Shown in pieces: positions 1 through 8,673 of a DNA stretch of 34,680 nt. The position numbers and the translations under genes are program-made. Position 1 is the first letter of the stretch. Each line of letters starts with the position of its first letter. Source of the stretch: CAWBRT01 sp050015355 (GTDB lineage: Bacteria; Acidobacteriota; Terriglobia; Terriglobales; Acidobacteriaceae); assembly GCA_050015355.1 (NCBI GenBank), contig JBEKBO010000039.1:1-34680 (forward strand), read 5' to 3'. Under the pieces are notes generated by a model. The model was not told where the DNA came from, searched no databases, and was given only the letters and a program-made list of their open reading frames with translations.

Positions 1-173
1 GCCTGCCTGCGGATAGCCTCGCCATAGTAAAGGTCAACGCGCGAGACCAGTTCCAACTGGATTCCCCCGGAGGCTCGCGGCTCCAATAGAACGCGCAGGT
101 CGGAACGAATATCGGCGCCGGAGCGGCCCGCCTCGCCCGCGCGCGTAAGTTTCACTTCCGCTGAAAATGTCAT
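1..173 (-). CDS. Unrecognised protein, N-terminal fragment (runs off left edge)
   Basis: An open frame on the minus strand starts with ATG at 173 and stays open to base 1, giving at least 57 residues beginning MTFSAEVKLTRAGEAGRSGA. A strong Shine-Dalgarno GGAGGT lies six bases upstream of the ATG, which supports translation from this point. The visible part is soluble, charged and has no signal peptide or membrane segment. I do not recognise the family and assign no function. It is divergent from the DapA-like gene at 304, with about 130 bases of shared promoter region between them, so it may be a separate unit. The C-terminal part lies outside the window. Confidence 0.6.
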   Translation of the reverse strand, partial: MTFSAEVKLTRAGEAGRSGADIRSDLRVLLEPRASGGIQLELVSRVDLYYGEAIRRQ

Positions 174-245
174 TTACCTACCTCCATCGCCCCCTCCAAA
201 GCCCCCGCGGCTGACCGATTGCATGCCAAAACCCGCCGGAATCAT

Positions 246-274
246 GTGACAAATTAACAGGCTATTCGTATACT
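246..274 (+). promoter_or_regulatory. Candidate sigma-70 promoter for the 304-6834 gene run
   Basis: GTGACA at 246-251 (5 of 6 to TTGACA) and TATACT at 269-274 (5 of 6 to TATAAT) are separated by exactly 17 bases. Transcription would start near 281, about 23 bases before the ATG at 304. The match is seen directly; activity is inferred. Confidence 0.5.
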
Positions 275-303
275 TACGCCACCATCAAGCGAAAGGGAAT
301 TTT

Positions 304-1233
304 ATGTTCAAACCAACCGGTTCGTGGGTTGCAATTCCCACCCCCTACGATCATAACGGCAACGTCGATTTTGGCGGTTTCAAGGAAATCATTGACCATC
401 AGATAGCTTACGGCACCTCCGAGCTGTTTGTAATGGGTTCAGCCGGCGAAGTGACGCTTCTTACCTCCGAAGAACGGAAGGCCATAGTCAAGCAAGTCAT
501 CAAGCTCAGCAAAGGCCGGATTCCTGTTTTCTTCAACGCCTCGCATCCCACGACGGCAGATACCGTAAAGTTTGCTCAATTTGCCGAAGCCGAGGGGGCC
601 GACGGCCTGATCTTCACCGTCCCGCCATATCTTCTGCCGCCTCAGTCGGCCGTGCTGGAGCATATGCGAACCTGCATGAAGGCAGTTTCGATTCCGGTGG
701 GCGTCTACAACAATCCCACTCGTGTCGGCGTGAATCTTGATCCCGAAACGCTCGAGGCACTGGCCAATGAAATCCCCAATTTCATTGTTGACAAAGAGGC
801 AATGCCGAATGTTTCTCAGTTGGTGGAAGTTAAGCGGCGCCTCGGGGACAGGCTCAACATCCTCTGCTGCGATTTCCCCAAGTATTTCATCGTCGTGCCG
901 ACGCTGGCGCTGGGCGGAAACGGCACGGCGAACATCGGCGGCAACATCATTCCCGAGGAAATGGCCCGGATTTCGCGGCCATGGGACAGTTTGGAAAAAA
1001 TGGAAGAATGCCGAAAATTGTATTTCCGGTTCTATCCTCTGTTGCAGGCTCTCTATTGGTTTTCCAACCCCATTGTCATAAAGGCTGCGCTGAAGATTCT
1101 GGGCTTGCCGGCCGGTGGCATTCGCCGGCCCTATCCTGAACTTGAGGGAGAAAAACTCGCGGAACTGCGCGTCATTATGACCGATTTGGGTGTCGTTGAT
1201 AAGTACGGGCGGCGTAAAGCGGCGGCGGTGTAA
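304..1233 (+). CDS. DapA-family (dihydrodipicolinate synthase/N-acetylneuraminate lyase-like) lyase or dehydratase
   Basis: A 309-residue class I aldolase-superfamily protein of normal DapA length. The GSAGE loop at residues 45-49 stands for the family GTTGE, tyrosine 135 lies in YNNPTRVG, and the Schiff-base lysine is Lys164 in VDKEA. Family members condense or cleave 2-oxo acids, or dehydrate sugar acids such as 5-keto-4-deoxyglucarate. Serine in place of the first threonine of the loop and the absence of lysine-biosynthesis neighbours argue against DapA itself. It opens a run with an MFS transporter, a TPP enzyme and a lactonase-like gene, so a catabolic 2-oxo acid role is likely. The start is supported by AAAGGGA upstream and by a promoter at 246-274. 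The substrate is unknown. Confidence 0.9.
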   Translation: MFKPTGSWVAIPTPYDHNGNVDFGGFKEIIDHQIAYGTSELFVMGSAGEVTLLTSEERKAIVKQVIKLSKGRIPVFFNASHPTTADTVKFAQFAEAEGADGLIFTVPPYLLPPQSAVLEHMRTCMKAVSIPVGVYNNPTRVGVNLDPETLEALANEIPNFIVDKEAMPNVSQLVEVKRRLGDRLNILCCDFPKYFIVVPTLALGGNGTANIGGNIIPEEMARISRPWDSLEKMEECRKLYFRFYPLLQALYWFSNPIVIKAALKILGLPAGGIRRPYPELEGEKLAELRVIMTDLGVVDKYGRRKAAAV

Positions 1234-1340
1234 AGAGAGACTCGAGGGTGAAACATAGAGGGATTTGCCGAAAGCTGGCCGGAACTGAAGTTTGAGTGCT
1301 TGTTAACGCCGGCGAATAACCAACCGATTGGACAGAGAGA

Positions 1341-2717
1341 ATGGGCGCGCATGTTCCCGTAGAAGACGTATCCAAGCCGACGCCATCCACCGGAAAAACA
1401 TCTGGTTTCCGGTGGGTGGTCATGGGCCTCATTTTTCTGGTCTATACGCTTGCCAACGCTGACCGCGCCAATCTCGGCGTCGCCCTGCCTTACATAAGAA
1501 AGGAGTTCCACTTCAGCAACACGGAAGCGGGCCTCATGATCAGCTTATTTTTCGCGGTCTATGCCGTGGCCCAAATTCCCGTCGGCCTCCTCTACCGAAA
1601 GATTGGCCCTCGCGTACTGATGGCTGTTTCCATGCTGTTTACGTCGCTTTCGACCTGGCTGATCGGGACCGCCTCCTCGCCGTTGCACTTGAAACTCAGC
1701 CGTGCGCTGCTGGGATTTTCGGAAGCTCCGCTGCCGATCGGGTGCGGCACCACCATTGACCGCTGGTTTCCGCCAAGGGAAAAAGGCACTGCCGCTGGAT
1801 TGTTTTGGGCTGCGTCAAAGTCTGGACCGGTGATCTGCCCCCCCATATGCGTAGCTGTTATCGCCTGGGCCGGATGGCGCCAGATCTTTCTCATATTCGC
1901 CATTCCGGGGATCGTTCTCTCTCTCCTCTGGGTTCTCGTTGTCAGGAACAAACCTGAAGAAAGCCGGTTCGTTTCGCCGGCCGAACTTGAATATATTCGC
2001 GACGAGCAAGTAGACGCCAAAACGAAGACGCGAAAACAGCCTAACCCGCATGAGGATCGTTACCCAAAATGGCTGGACAAGCTGATCAGGGTGAAGCGCG
2101 TTGAACCGGTGGACACGATCGCCAAGGTATTCCGCTCCTGGAACATCATGGGCAATACTATTGCCTGGCTCTGCATGGTCGGCATTGTAAATGTCATCAT
2201 GGCCTGGATACCTTCCTACCTGGTAACGGTAAAGCACTTTACCGCGCTCAGGATGGGCGCTCTGTCTTCGGCCCCTTTTGTCGGCGCGGTGTTGGGTAAC
2301 CTGCTCGGCGGCTGGATTTCTGATCGAGTACTCAAGATGCGCCGCAAGCCGCTGATGATGGTCAGCGCCTTGTCGACTTCCATCATGATGTACAGTCTTA
2401 TCTACGCCCCCAACCATGCCGTGTATCTCGGAGCCTTGCTGTTTGCCACGGGCTTCTTGCTGAGCCTTGGCTATTCGGCTTTCACGGTCTACCCTATGGG
2501 CTTGGCGAACAAGGAAACGTTCCCCGTGGCTTACAGCTTGGTCAATACCGGCGGCTCCATTGGTCCTTCGATATTCCCGTTGGTCGCTGGCGTGATCCTG
2601 GACCACTACAACTGGAATGCTGTCTTTTTGTTCCTGGCCGCCTGTTCTTTTTTCTGCTTGCTTGTGCTCTGCACCATGCATGAACCGCTTCCTGAAAGAG
2701 AGGCGGAATCGGCATGA
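1341..2717 (+). CDS. MFS transporter, anion:cation symporter-like
   Basis: A 458-residue major facilitator with about 12 hydrophobic segments and a central charged loop near residues 215-260. The N-terminal NADRANLGVALPYIRKEF segment and the conserved WF...R..GTA..LF stretch near helix 5 resemble the ACS family, whose members import organic anions such as glucarate, galactarate, phthalate or tartronate with protons. It follows the DapA-like gene by 107 bases and precedes the TPP enzyme by 40, so it probably imports the substrate of this run. The ATG at 1341 has only a weak AGAGAG upstream. The first 20 residues are polar and may include a misplaced start. Substrate cannot be deduced. Confidence 0.88.
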   Translation: MGAHVPVEDVSKPTPSTGKTSGFRWVVMGLIFLVYTLANADRANLGVALPYIRKEFHFSNTEAGLMISLFFAVYAVAQIPVGLLYRKIGPRVLMAVSMLFTSLSTWLIGTASSPLHLKLSRALLGFSEAPLPIGCGTTIDRWFPPREKGTAAGLFWAASKSGPVICPPICVAVIAWAGWRQIFLIFAIPGIVLSLLWVLVVRNKPEESRFVSPAELEYIRDEQVDAKTKTRKQPNPHEDRYPKWLDKLIRVKRVEPVDTIAKVFRSWNIMGNTIAWLCMVGIVNVIMAWIPSYLVTVKHFTALRMGALSSAPFVGAVLGNLLGGWISDRVLKMRRKPLMMVSALSTSIMMYSLIYAPNHAVYLGALLFATGFLLSLGYSAFTVYPMGLANKETFPVAYSLVNTGGSIGPSIFPLVAGVILDHYNWNAVFLFLAACSFFCLLVLCTMHEPLPEREAESA

Positions 2718-2757
2718 AGGCACCATTATGCGAACTCATTTATAAGGAGCGGAATAC

Positions 2758-4374
2758 ATGCCTAACGTTGTCGAATTGATCGCGACCATGCTGAAGCGCG
2801 AAGGTGTCCAGCACATCTTTGGAATTCCCGGCGGAGGCGGAAGCATCGACTTGCTGGATGCGACGGAAAAAGCGGGTATCCGGTTCGTGTTAGCCACCCA
2901 CGAAACAGCCGCGGCGATGATGGCATGCACCCTTGCCGATCTCACCGGGGTACCCGGCGCAGTGGCGACGGCCATATCGCCGGGAGTCACCAATGTAGCC
3001 AACGGCGTTGCCTACGCTTACCTGGACCGCTCTCCGCTACTTGTGTTCTCCGACAATTATCCGTGGGGCACCACTCAGGTCGTGCTGCGTCAGATATTGA
3101 ACGCCCGCCAGATCTTTCAAGGCATTACGAAGTGGACGGCGTCGATTTCACCGGAGTGGGCGCATGAGACGCTTCATCGCGCCTTCCGCACCGTGCTGGA
3201 GGATCGCCCCGGCCCGGTGCAACTGGATATCGCCGATGATGTCACTTTGAAACCCGTGGCCGACAAGCAACTTGCTCCCGTCTCCATTCTGAGGGCCATC
3301 CGCATGTATTGCGGAGAGTCGGCTGAGTTCAGCAAGGCGGTGAAGAGAATCCGCGAAGCCAAGGCGCCGGTCATCATCGCCGGCATGGGAGTTCGCTGGG
3401 ACAAAGCCTACCCGCAGTTGCGGTCGCTGGCCGAAAAAATTGGCGCGCCCGTGTTCTGTACTCCCAAGGCAAAAGGAGCGCTGCCGGAAAATCATCCCTA
3501 TTCGGCGGGCGTCTTTATTGGCGGCAAACTGGAGATGGACATTCTGGGCAAGGCCGATCTCATCGTCGGCGTCGGCCTGGATCCTGCCGATATGCTGGCC
3601 AAGCCATGGAAGTACAGCCAACCCATGGTGACCATCGACCGGGTCAGCAACTACAACGAGATCTATCACTCCGAGATGGAGTTGGTAGGCAACGTCGCCG
3701 AAATTCTCACGGTGCTCACCGACGCGTTGCCGGCGGATCACAAGTGGGACGAGACGGTGTCTCCCTGTTACCGGCAAAAGGTGTACAACGCCCTGGCTCT
3801 GCGCACCAAGGGACTGGCGGCATTCCGCGTTTCCGACATTACTCGCGAGCTGACCGCCGACGACATGATTATGACCACCGATGTCGGCGCTTCGAAGCTG
3901 CTTCTCAGCCAGATCTGGCGTCCCTATCAGCCAAACTCGGTGTTGCTGTCGAACCCTCTCGGCACGATGGGTTCCGGCGTGCCCTCGGCCATCGCCGCCA
4001 AGCTGCTATACCCGCGGCGGCAGGTCGTATCGCTGGTTGGCGACGGCGGCTTCACCATGCGCATGGCGGAGTTGCAGACGGCCATGCAGTTGAAAGTCGC
4101 TCCCGTGTTCGTCGTGCTGGCGGATCACATGCTCAGCCAGATCAGGATCAAGCAGGTCAAGAAGAAGCTGGCGCTGGTCGGCACTGAATTCGAAGCCGCC
4201 AACTACGTCAAGCTTGCCGAGGCGTTCGACGGTAACGGCTACTCTGTCGGCACCGAGGAAGAATACGCCGTTGCCCTGAAAGATGCGCTCCAGTCGAATC
4301 GTCTCAGCGTGATCGAAGCTCGCATCGACCCGAGCCAATATCCGGCTCAGTTCGACGCGATTCGGGAGTTATAA
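2758..4374 (+). CDS. Thiamine-pyrophosphate-dependent enzyme (acetolactate synthase/benzoylformate decarboxylase superfamily)
   Basis: A 538-residue three-domain TPP enzyme: N-terminal pyrimidine-binding domain with the activating glutamate (THETAAAMM, Glu49), a central Rossmann-like domain from about 190, and a C-terminal pyrophosphate-binding domain with GDG at 428-430. These enzymes decarboxylate or ligate 2-oxo acids in the cytoplasm. The usual GDG-(about 25)-NN metal-binding motif ends in Ala-Asp (LADHMLSQI, residues 454-462) instead of Asn-Asn, so a standard acetolactate synthase is unlikely; Asp may still bind magnesium. A strong TAAGGAG sits eight bases before the ATG. It lies between two MFS genes in the same run, which suggests action on an imported or derived 2-oxo acid. 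Exact reaction unknown. Confidence 0.9.
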   Translation: MPNVVELIATMLKREGVQHIFGIPGGGGSIDLLDATEKAGIRFVLATHETAAAMMACTLADLTGVPGAVATAISPGVTNVANGVAYAYLDRSPLLVFSDNYPWGTTQVVLRQILNARQIFQGITKWTASISPEWAHETLHRAFRTVLEDRPGPVQLDIADDVTLKPVADKQLAPVSILRAIRMYCGESAEFSKAVKRIREAKAPVIIAGMGVRWDKAYPQLRSLAEKIGAPVFCTPKAKGALPENHPYSAGVFIGGKLEMDILGKADLIVGVGLDPADMLAKPWKYSQPMVTIDRVSNYNEIYHSEMELVGNVAEILTVLTDALPADHKWDETVSPCYRQKVYNALALRTKGLAAFRVSDITRELTADDMIMTTDVGASKLLLSQIWRPYQPNSVLLSNPLGTMGSGVPSAIAAKLLYPRRQVVSLVGDGGFTMRMAELQTAMQLKVAPVFVVLADHMLSQIRIKQVKKKLALVGTEFEAANYVKLAEAFDGNGYSVGTEEEYAVALKDALQSNRLSVIEARIDPSQYPAQFDAIREL

Positions 4375-4392
4375 GCGTCGGGAGTCATAAGC
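4362..4392 (+). repeat. Tandem 15-base direct repeat across the TPP gene stop codon
   Basis: TCGGGAGTTATAAGC at 4362-4376 is followed by TCGGGAGTCATAAGC at 4378-4392, with one mismatch and a period of 16. The first copy carries the TAA stop of the TPP gene. It looks like a small local duplication. Confidence 0.6.
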
Positions 4393-4479
4393 TCGGCCAT
4401 CGCGAAGCAAGTGGATGAGCGGGCGGCGGCGGACTCACGCTGCCGAACGCTCTCAGGAGTCCGGGGAGGAGTTGGGGCT

Positions 4480-5817
4480 ATGTCGAATACGACGTCGCAG
4501 TCGATCTTAAGCGGCAAGCGCTTCTGGATCGCTATCTTCCTCTTTTTCAATCTGCTCATCAACTACATCGACCGGGTCAATCTTTCGGTCGCGGCGCCGG
4601 CCATTATGAAGCACTTCCACTGGGATGCCGTACAGATGGGGTGGATATTCGCCGCCTACCTTTGGACATACACCCTCTGCCTCATCCCTACGGGGGCATT
4701 GGTGGATCGCTATGGCGCACGTAACGTCAGCGCGATTGCCATATCCGTGTGGTCGGCGGCGGCAATGGTCACCGGGGGAGTAACGAGTTTTGCCAACATG
4801 GTCATGGCCCGCCTGGGCTTGGGAATCGGAGAAGCGACAACGTTTCCGGTGGCCGGCAAGCTGATTCGGCAGTGGTTCCCCGCGAAAGAACGCGGCATCG
4901 CCGGCGCCATATTCCACTGCGGCGGACACGCCGCCCCGGCCCTGGCCCTGCCGTTCGTTTCCTGGCTTGTCGTATACAGCGGCTGGCGCCTGTCGTTTGT
5001 CATCCTCGGCGGACTCGGCTTCATTTGGCTCATCTTTTGGCTCTTGTACTACCGGCAGCCTGAAGAGTGCCGATGGCTGACGGAAGAAGAACGGCAGTTG
5101 ATTCTCAACACGCGCGACGTCAGCCTCGCGCCAACCGCCTCCAGCAGCAGCAGGATCGATCTCAAGAAGGTGCTTCCCGTTCTGCTGAAACAGCGGTCCA
5201 TCTGGGGAGTCATGCTGACGCAGGGTTGTTCGACGTACTTCAACTATGTCTTCCTGGCATGGCTTCCCACTTACCTGGTTCAGGCTCGCGGACTGCATCT
5301 GGTGAAGGCCGGCGTCCTGGGCGCCATTCCGTACCTGGTTGCTATGGTCGCGGTTTTGAGTTTCAGCCGGCTCAGCGACCGGTTGCTCACGCCGGAGGGC
5401 ATCCGGCTGGGTAAGCGGAGAAACGTCGTGATCACATTGTTATTGTGCTCGACGGTGGTTATGGCGATCAATTTCGTACAGTCGCAAACGGGCCTGATCG
5501 TAGTGCTTTCTCTGGCGATGTCGTTTAACCTGACTTGCCTCACCCTTAACCTGATCTTGACGAACGATCTGCTGGAAGATGCCAACCTGGCGGCGACGGT
5601 TCTCGCCATGGACGCAGTCGCCGCCAACGTATTCGGCCTGTTTGCGCCGGTCGTTACCGGGTACATCGTGAAGGCGACTGGAAGCTTCGCGGCAGCTTTT
5701 TACATTCAGGGCTTCGTCGTAATCGCGGCCGCGGCGATTTGTTTTACGTTGACGCGGAAACCCATCCATGGCCCCATCCGTGGCGAGATGGCCGTACCGC
5801 TAGCAGCAAGTCATTAG
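4480..5817 (+). CDS. MFS transporter, anion:cation symporter-like (paralogue of the 10094-11437 gene)
   Basis: A 445-residue 12-helix major facilitator. The frame is open from 4411, but the ATG at 4480 is preferred because GGAGGAG ends eight bases before it and the protein then starts like its paralogue (GKRFW followed by helix 1). NYIDRVNLSVAAP in helix 1 and the RQWFP..ERG motif are typical of the ACS family of organic-anion/proton symporters. It is very similar throughout to the MFS protein on the minus strand at 10094-11437, including a shared C-terminal HGP...PLAAS tail, so the two probably arose by duplication. It lies between the TPP enzyme and a LigI-like hydrolase. Substrate unknown, probably a small organic acid. 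Confidence 0.88.
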   Translation: MSNTTSQSILSGKRFWIAIFLFFNLLINYIDRVNLSVAAPAIMKHFHWDAVQMGWIFAAYLWTYTLCLIPTGALVDRYGARNVSAIAISVWSAAAMVTGGVTSFANMVMARLGLGIGEATTFPVAGKLIRQWFPAKERGIAGAIFHCGGHAAPALALPFVSWLVVYSGWRLSFVILGGLGFIWLIFWLLYYRQPEECRWLTEEERQLILNTRDVSLAPTASSSSRIDLKKVLPVLLKQRSIWGVMLTQGCSTYFNYVFLAWLPTYLVQARGLHLVKAGVLGAIPYLVAMVAVLSFSRLSDRLLTPEGIRLGKRRNVVITLLLCSTVVMAINFVQSQTGLIVVLSLAMSFNLTCLTLNLILTNDLLEDANLAATVLAMDAVAANVFGLFAPVVTGYIVKATGSFAAAFYIQGFVVIAAAAICFTLTRKPIHGPIRGEMAVPLAASH

Positions 5818-5943
5818 CCGGCCTGTCGCGAAATTATGCAAGCGCCGTGATTGCCACCGGACGGAGATAAGCGTGTCGGCACAGGCCTAGCGCAATACTA
5901 TTTATGTTCGGCTTGGCCGGACGCTTTGAGAGGAACCAACCCC

Positions 5944-6834
5944 TTGTCTTTACATGCTGAGAGTGAACCCGAATTCAGGGCGATGCCGTTGAGCTGCGAT
6001 TCTCATTTTCATGTCTTCGGCCCCGCCGAGCGCTACAGCTACGGCTCTGACCTGCGCTACAAGCCGCCGGTGGCGCCCTTGGCGGAGCATCAAGCGTTGG
6101 CGCGATTGCTTGGCATTGAGCGCATGGTGTTCGTTCAGCCCAGCGCCTATGGCCGCAATAATGCCTGCATGCTCGACGCCATGCGCGAGGTCGGCCCGCA
6201 AAAATGCCGCGGCATTGTCGATGTCGATGAGAACGTTCCCGATGCCGAACTCGAGCGCCTGAATGCCTTGGGCGTGCGCGGAGTGCGCGTCAACGTCTCG
6301 CCGGTGCACAAACCGGAAGCGGGGCTGGCTGACAAGCTGATGCCGCGCATCAACACCTTGGCGGCGCGTTGCGCTGAAATCGGCTGGCACCTGGACTTTC
6401 TGTTGCCCGGCTGGCTGACCAACGAACTGATGGACACTCTCTGGAAATTGAAGCTCGACTTCACCTGCGCCCACATGGGAATGTTTTTGGCTCGCGATGG
6501 CGTGGGGCAGCCGGGATTCCAGAGATTTCTGGACCTGCTGAAACATGGGGCGGGACACTGCTACGCCAAGTTCACCGGCATCTATCGCATGTCGGTTGCT
6601 CCCGGTTTCACCGACGTTGCCCCGATGGCGCAAGCCCTGATCGAGGCAGCACCCGACCGGCTGATCTGGGGCAGCGACTTCCCGCATCTCTCGTTCGCCG
6701 ACCGTGTCAGCTCGGTCGAGTTGTTCAACCTGCTGGGACGTTGGGCGCCCGATGACGAGACGCGGCGAAAAATCCTGGTATCGAACCCTCAACGGCTCTT
6801 TGGCTTCGCCTCCGAGCAGGAAGCAAAGGCCTGA
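5944..6834 (+). CDS. Amidohydrolase-family hydrolase, LigI-like (2-pyrone-4,6-dicarboxylate lactonase type), cytoplasmic
   Basis: About 296 residues of the amidohydrolase_2 fold (COG3618 type). The first metal motif is HFH at residues 21-23 in SCDSHFHVFGP, a histidine follows in CAHMGMF, and the closing aspartate is in WGSDFPH. This layout matches LigI, which hydrolyses the lactone 2-pyrone-4,6-dicarboxylate in protocatechuate 4,5-cleavage, and related sugar lactonases. Three starts are possible: ATG 5851 with no good site, TTG 5944 with GAGAGGAAC seven to ten bases upstream, and ATG 5983 with a site that is too close. I choose TTG 5944. It ends the plus-strand run. A paralogue with a Tat signal is encoded convergently at 6913-7893. 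True substrate unproven. Confidence 0.8.
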   Translation: MSLHAESEPEFRAMPLSCDSHFHVFGPAERYSYGSDLRYKPPVAPLAEHQALARLLGIERMVFVQPSAYGRNNACMLDAMREVGPQKCRGIVDVDENVPDAELERLNALGVRGVRVNVSPVHKPEAGLADKLMPRINTLAARCAEIGWHLDFLLPGWLTNELMDTLWKLKLDFTCAHMGMFLARDGVGQPGFQRFLDLLKHGAGHCYAKFTGIYRMSVAPGFTDVAPMAQALIEAAPDRLIWGSDFPHLSFADRVSSVELFNLLGRWAPDDETRRKILVSNPQRLFGFASEQEAKA

Positions 6835-6863
6835 TCACAACCTCCCGGGCGTGTAAAGTTGAG

Positions 6864-6895
6864 CGCCAGCCCTGGAAGCTGGCGATCATCATTTT
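6864..6895. terminator. Hairpin between convergent amidohydrolase genes
   Basis: CGCCAGC (6864-6870) and GCTGGCG (6878-6884) form a perfect 7-bp stem with a 7-base loop, followed on the plus strand by ATCATCATTTT. It lies in the 78-base gap between two convergent genes, so it may stop transcription from both sides. The T-run is short. Confidence 0.5.
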
Positions 6896-6912
6896 CCGGC
6901 TTCTTATCCGCC

Positions 6913-7893
6913 CTAAAAGAAGTACAGGCGTCCCGGATTATCGGCCAGCAATTTCTTGAGGTGCTCAGGCTGCGGCACCCAGTGCGCAATGCGGTTCAAT
7001 GCGAGGCCATCGTCCTCGCGCCGGAAGCGCTCGATTCCCTCTCGCGTGCGTTTCTGGCCCGGAGCCGGAATCGTGTGCGGCCAATCGGAGCCCCAGAGCA
7101 CGCGGTCCGGATTCGCCGAAACCATGGCCTCGACGTAGGCTTTGGCGTCGCTGTATCCCTCCAGCTCCGAGATACGATACGGCGCGGAGAGCTTCACGTA
7201 CACTTTGCCGCTTTTCAACATGTCGAGCAGCACGGAAAGATTGGGTTGTTGCAGGCCTTTCTTGGCTTCAAGACGGCCGAAGTGATCGAACACGACCGGC
7301 ACGGGCAGCGTGGGGATCACATCGCGGAGCGCCTCGATCATCGCCAGATTGGTATAGATCTGCACATGCCATTTGAGCGGGGCCACGGTTTCCGCGGCCT
7401 TGGTCAACAGGCCGATGAGAAGCTTCGGATCGTTGGTGCCGCCGGTCTCCACGTTCAGACGCACGCCGCGCATGCCTTGACGGTGCAGTTCCTCCAGCTC
7501 GGAGTACTTTATGTTCTCCGGCACCACGGCGATGCCGCGCGCCCGTTTTCCGAGCCGCTCAATCGCGTAAAGCGTGCTGCGATTGTCGGTTCCGTAGGGG
7601 CTCGGCGTAACGATCACCACCCGGTCCAGGTGCAGCACCTTGAGGTGGCGGGCTAGATCTTCGACCGGCGCATAGTCAGGCGTGTACAGGCGCTCGGGCG
7701 TCATAGGGAAGCGGTCCTTGGGACCGATGACATGCACGTGGCAATCGCAAGCGCCTTTCGGCACCTTAAAATCCGGTGGTGTATGTGCGACCGAGGCGCC
7801 GGACTTCTCTGCCTCTGCCGCGAGCTTTCGCGTCGCCATCATCGCAATCGCGAGCGCTGTCGTCGTACCGATAAACTGACGGCGGGTAGCCAT
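6913..7893 (-). CDS. Tat-exported amidohydrolase-family hydrolase, LigI-like
   Basis: A 326-residue amidohydrolase_2 protein. It begins MATRRQFIGTT, a good twin-arginine motif, followed by a hydrophobic stretch to about residue 25, so the folded protein is probably exported. The HVH metal motif is at residues 52-54 (CDCHVHVIGP), FDHFGR carries the middle histidine and WGSDWPHT the final aspartate. It is clearly related to the protein at 5944-6834, which lacks a signal peptide. LigI-type enzymes hydrolyse lactones of dicarboxylic acids. It is the last gene of the minus-strand run, 15 bases after the metallo-beta-lactamase-fold gene, so two predicted ester/lactone hydrolases are co-transcribed. 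Substrate unknown. Confidence 0.88.
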   Translation of the reverse strand: MATRRQFIGTTTALAIAMMATRKLAAEAEKSGASVAHTPPDFKVPKGACDCHVHVIGPKDRFPMTPERLYTPDYAPVEDLARHLKVLHLDRVVIVTPSPYGTDNRSTLYAIERLGKRARGIAVVPENIKYSELEELHRQGMRGVRLNVETGGTNDPKLLIGLLTKAAETVAPLKWHVQIYTNLAMIEALRDVIPTLPVPVVFDHFGRLEAKKGLQQPNLSVLLDMLKSGKVYVKLSAPYRISELEGYSDAKAYVEAMVSANPDRVLWGSDWPHTIPAPGQKRTREGIERFRREDDGLALNRIAHWVPQPEHLKKLLADNPGRLYFF

Positions 7894-7908
7894 GCTGTTT
7901 TTCCTTTC

Positions 7909-8673
7909 TTACTTGCCTGTCAAGTCGAACAGGGTTTTTGTTTCCATGTCGTCGCCATACCAAGCCGCAATGGCAGCTTCCCGTTTACCGATGTAGCGGG
8001 GCTTCCCGTTCTCCTGCACCATGGGCACATCGTGGCCGGGAATAACAATGCTGCCGGGACGGCGCTTCCAGATATTCCAAACCATATCGAGGGTGGCCGC
8101 GCTAACGGCGGGGTCATACGTCATGTCGGTCTTGCCCGAGACAAACTCGGCGCGGTTTTTGACGGCGTCGCCAGTGAAGATCACGTCGTGCTCGCGTCCT
8201 TGCATTACAAATATGAGGGAGCCGCGCGTGTGCCCTGGCGCCAAATGCGCCGTCATGCCGGGAAACGCTTCGTCGCCGTCGTTCACGGTCTTGAGCGTGG
8301 ACAACTTCTGCAATTCGTGCGCATAGAGTTCCGGGACGGGCGTTTCGCCCCACGGCACATTGAGCGCCCACTCGAGTTCCTTCGCTCCAATCACGATCCG
8401 GGCATGGCGGAACAATGTCCAGTTGATCATGTGGTCGTGATGAGCGTGCGTCAGCAGCAGGTCGGTGACATCGGCTGGCTTGACGCCATGTTTGGCGAGC
8501 TGGTCAATGAGCAGGCGACGCATGCCGATCGAGCCGCCGTCAATCACCAGCACCCGGCCTCCACCACGAACCAGAGCGATCGTGCTCCAACCCAAGCCGG
8601 CGTGATAAACCGACCTGCCCGGAAAACCTTGCACGAGAATATCGATTTCGTAATGATCGAGTTTGATGGTCAT
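7909..8673 (-). CDS. Metallo-beta-lactamase-fold hydrolase (lactonase-like)
   Basis: About 254 residues with the zinc motif HAHHDH at 76-81, then PGHTRGS, the bridging aspartate in FTGDAV, and a last histidine in IPGHD. This order is typical of the metallo-beta-lactamase fold, and the overall pattern resembles AttM/AiiA-type N-acyl homoserine lactonases, though those motifs are shared by many hydrolases. The frame is open from 8808, but the internal ATG near 8673 is chosen because GGAGGGG lies ten bases upstream and the extra 45 residues look non-homologous. It lies 15 bases upstream of the Tat amidohydrolase. A catabolic lactone or thioester hydrolase is more likely here than quorum quenching, judging only by neighbours. 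Confidence 0.85.
   Translation of the reverse strand: MTIKLDHYEIDILVQGFPGRSVYHAGLGWSTIALVRGGGRVLVIDGGSIGMRRLLIDQLAKHGVKPADVTDLLLTHAHHDHMINWTLFRHARIVIGAKELEWALNVPWGETPVPELYAHELQKLSTLKTVNDGDEAFPGMTAHLAPGHTRGSLIFVMQGREHDVIFTGDAVKNRAEFVSGKTDMTYDPAVSAATLDMVWNIWKRRPGSIVIPGHDVPMVQENGKPRYIGKREAAIAAWYGDDMETKTLFDLTGK

Noticed and set aside
1815..2726. 303-residue minus-strand frame antisense to the MFS gene
   Set aside because: It has no family features, is rich in Arg/Gly/Asp/His as expected from reading opposite a membrane protein gene, and the plus-strand MFS gene is convincing.
7909..8673. Quorum-quenching N-acyl homoserine lactonase
   Set aside because: The zinc motifs are shared by many metallo-beta-lactamase-fold enzymes and the neighbours are catabolic; the narrower name is not supported.
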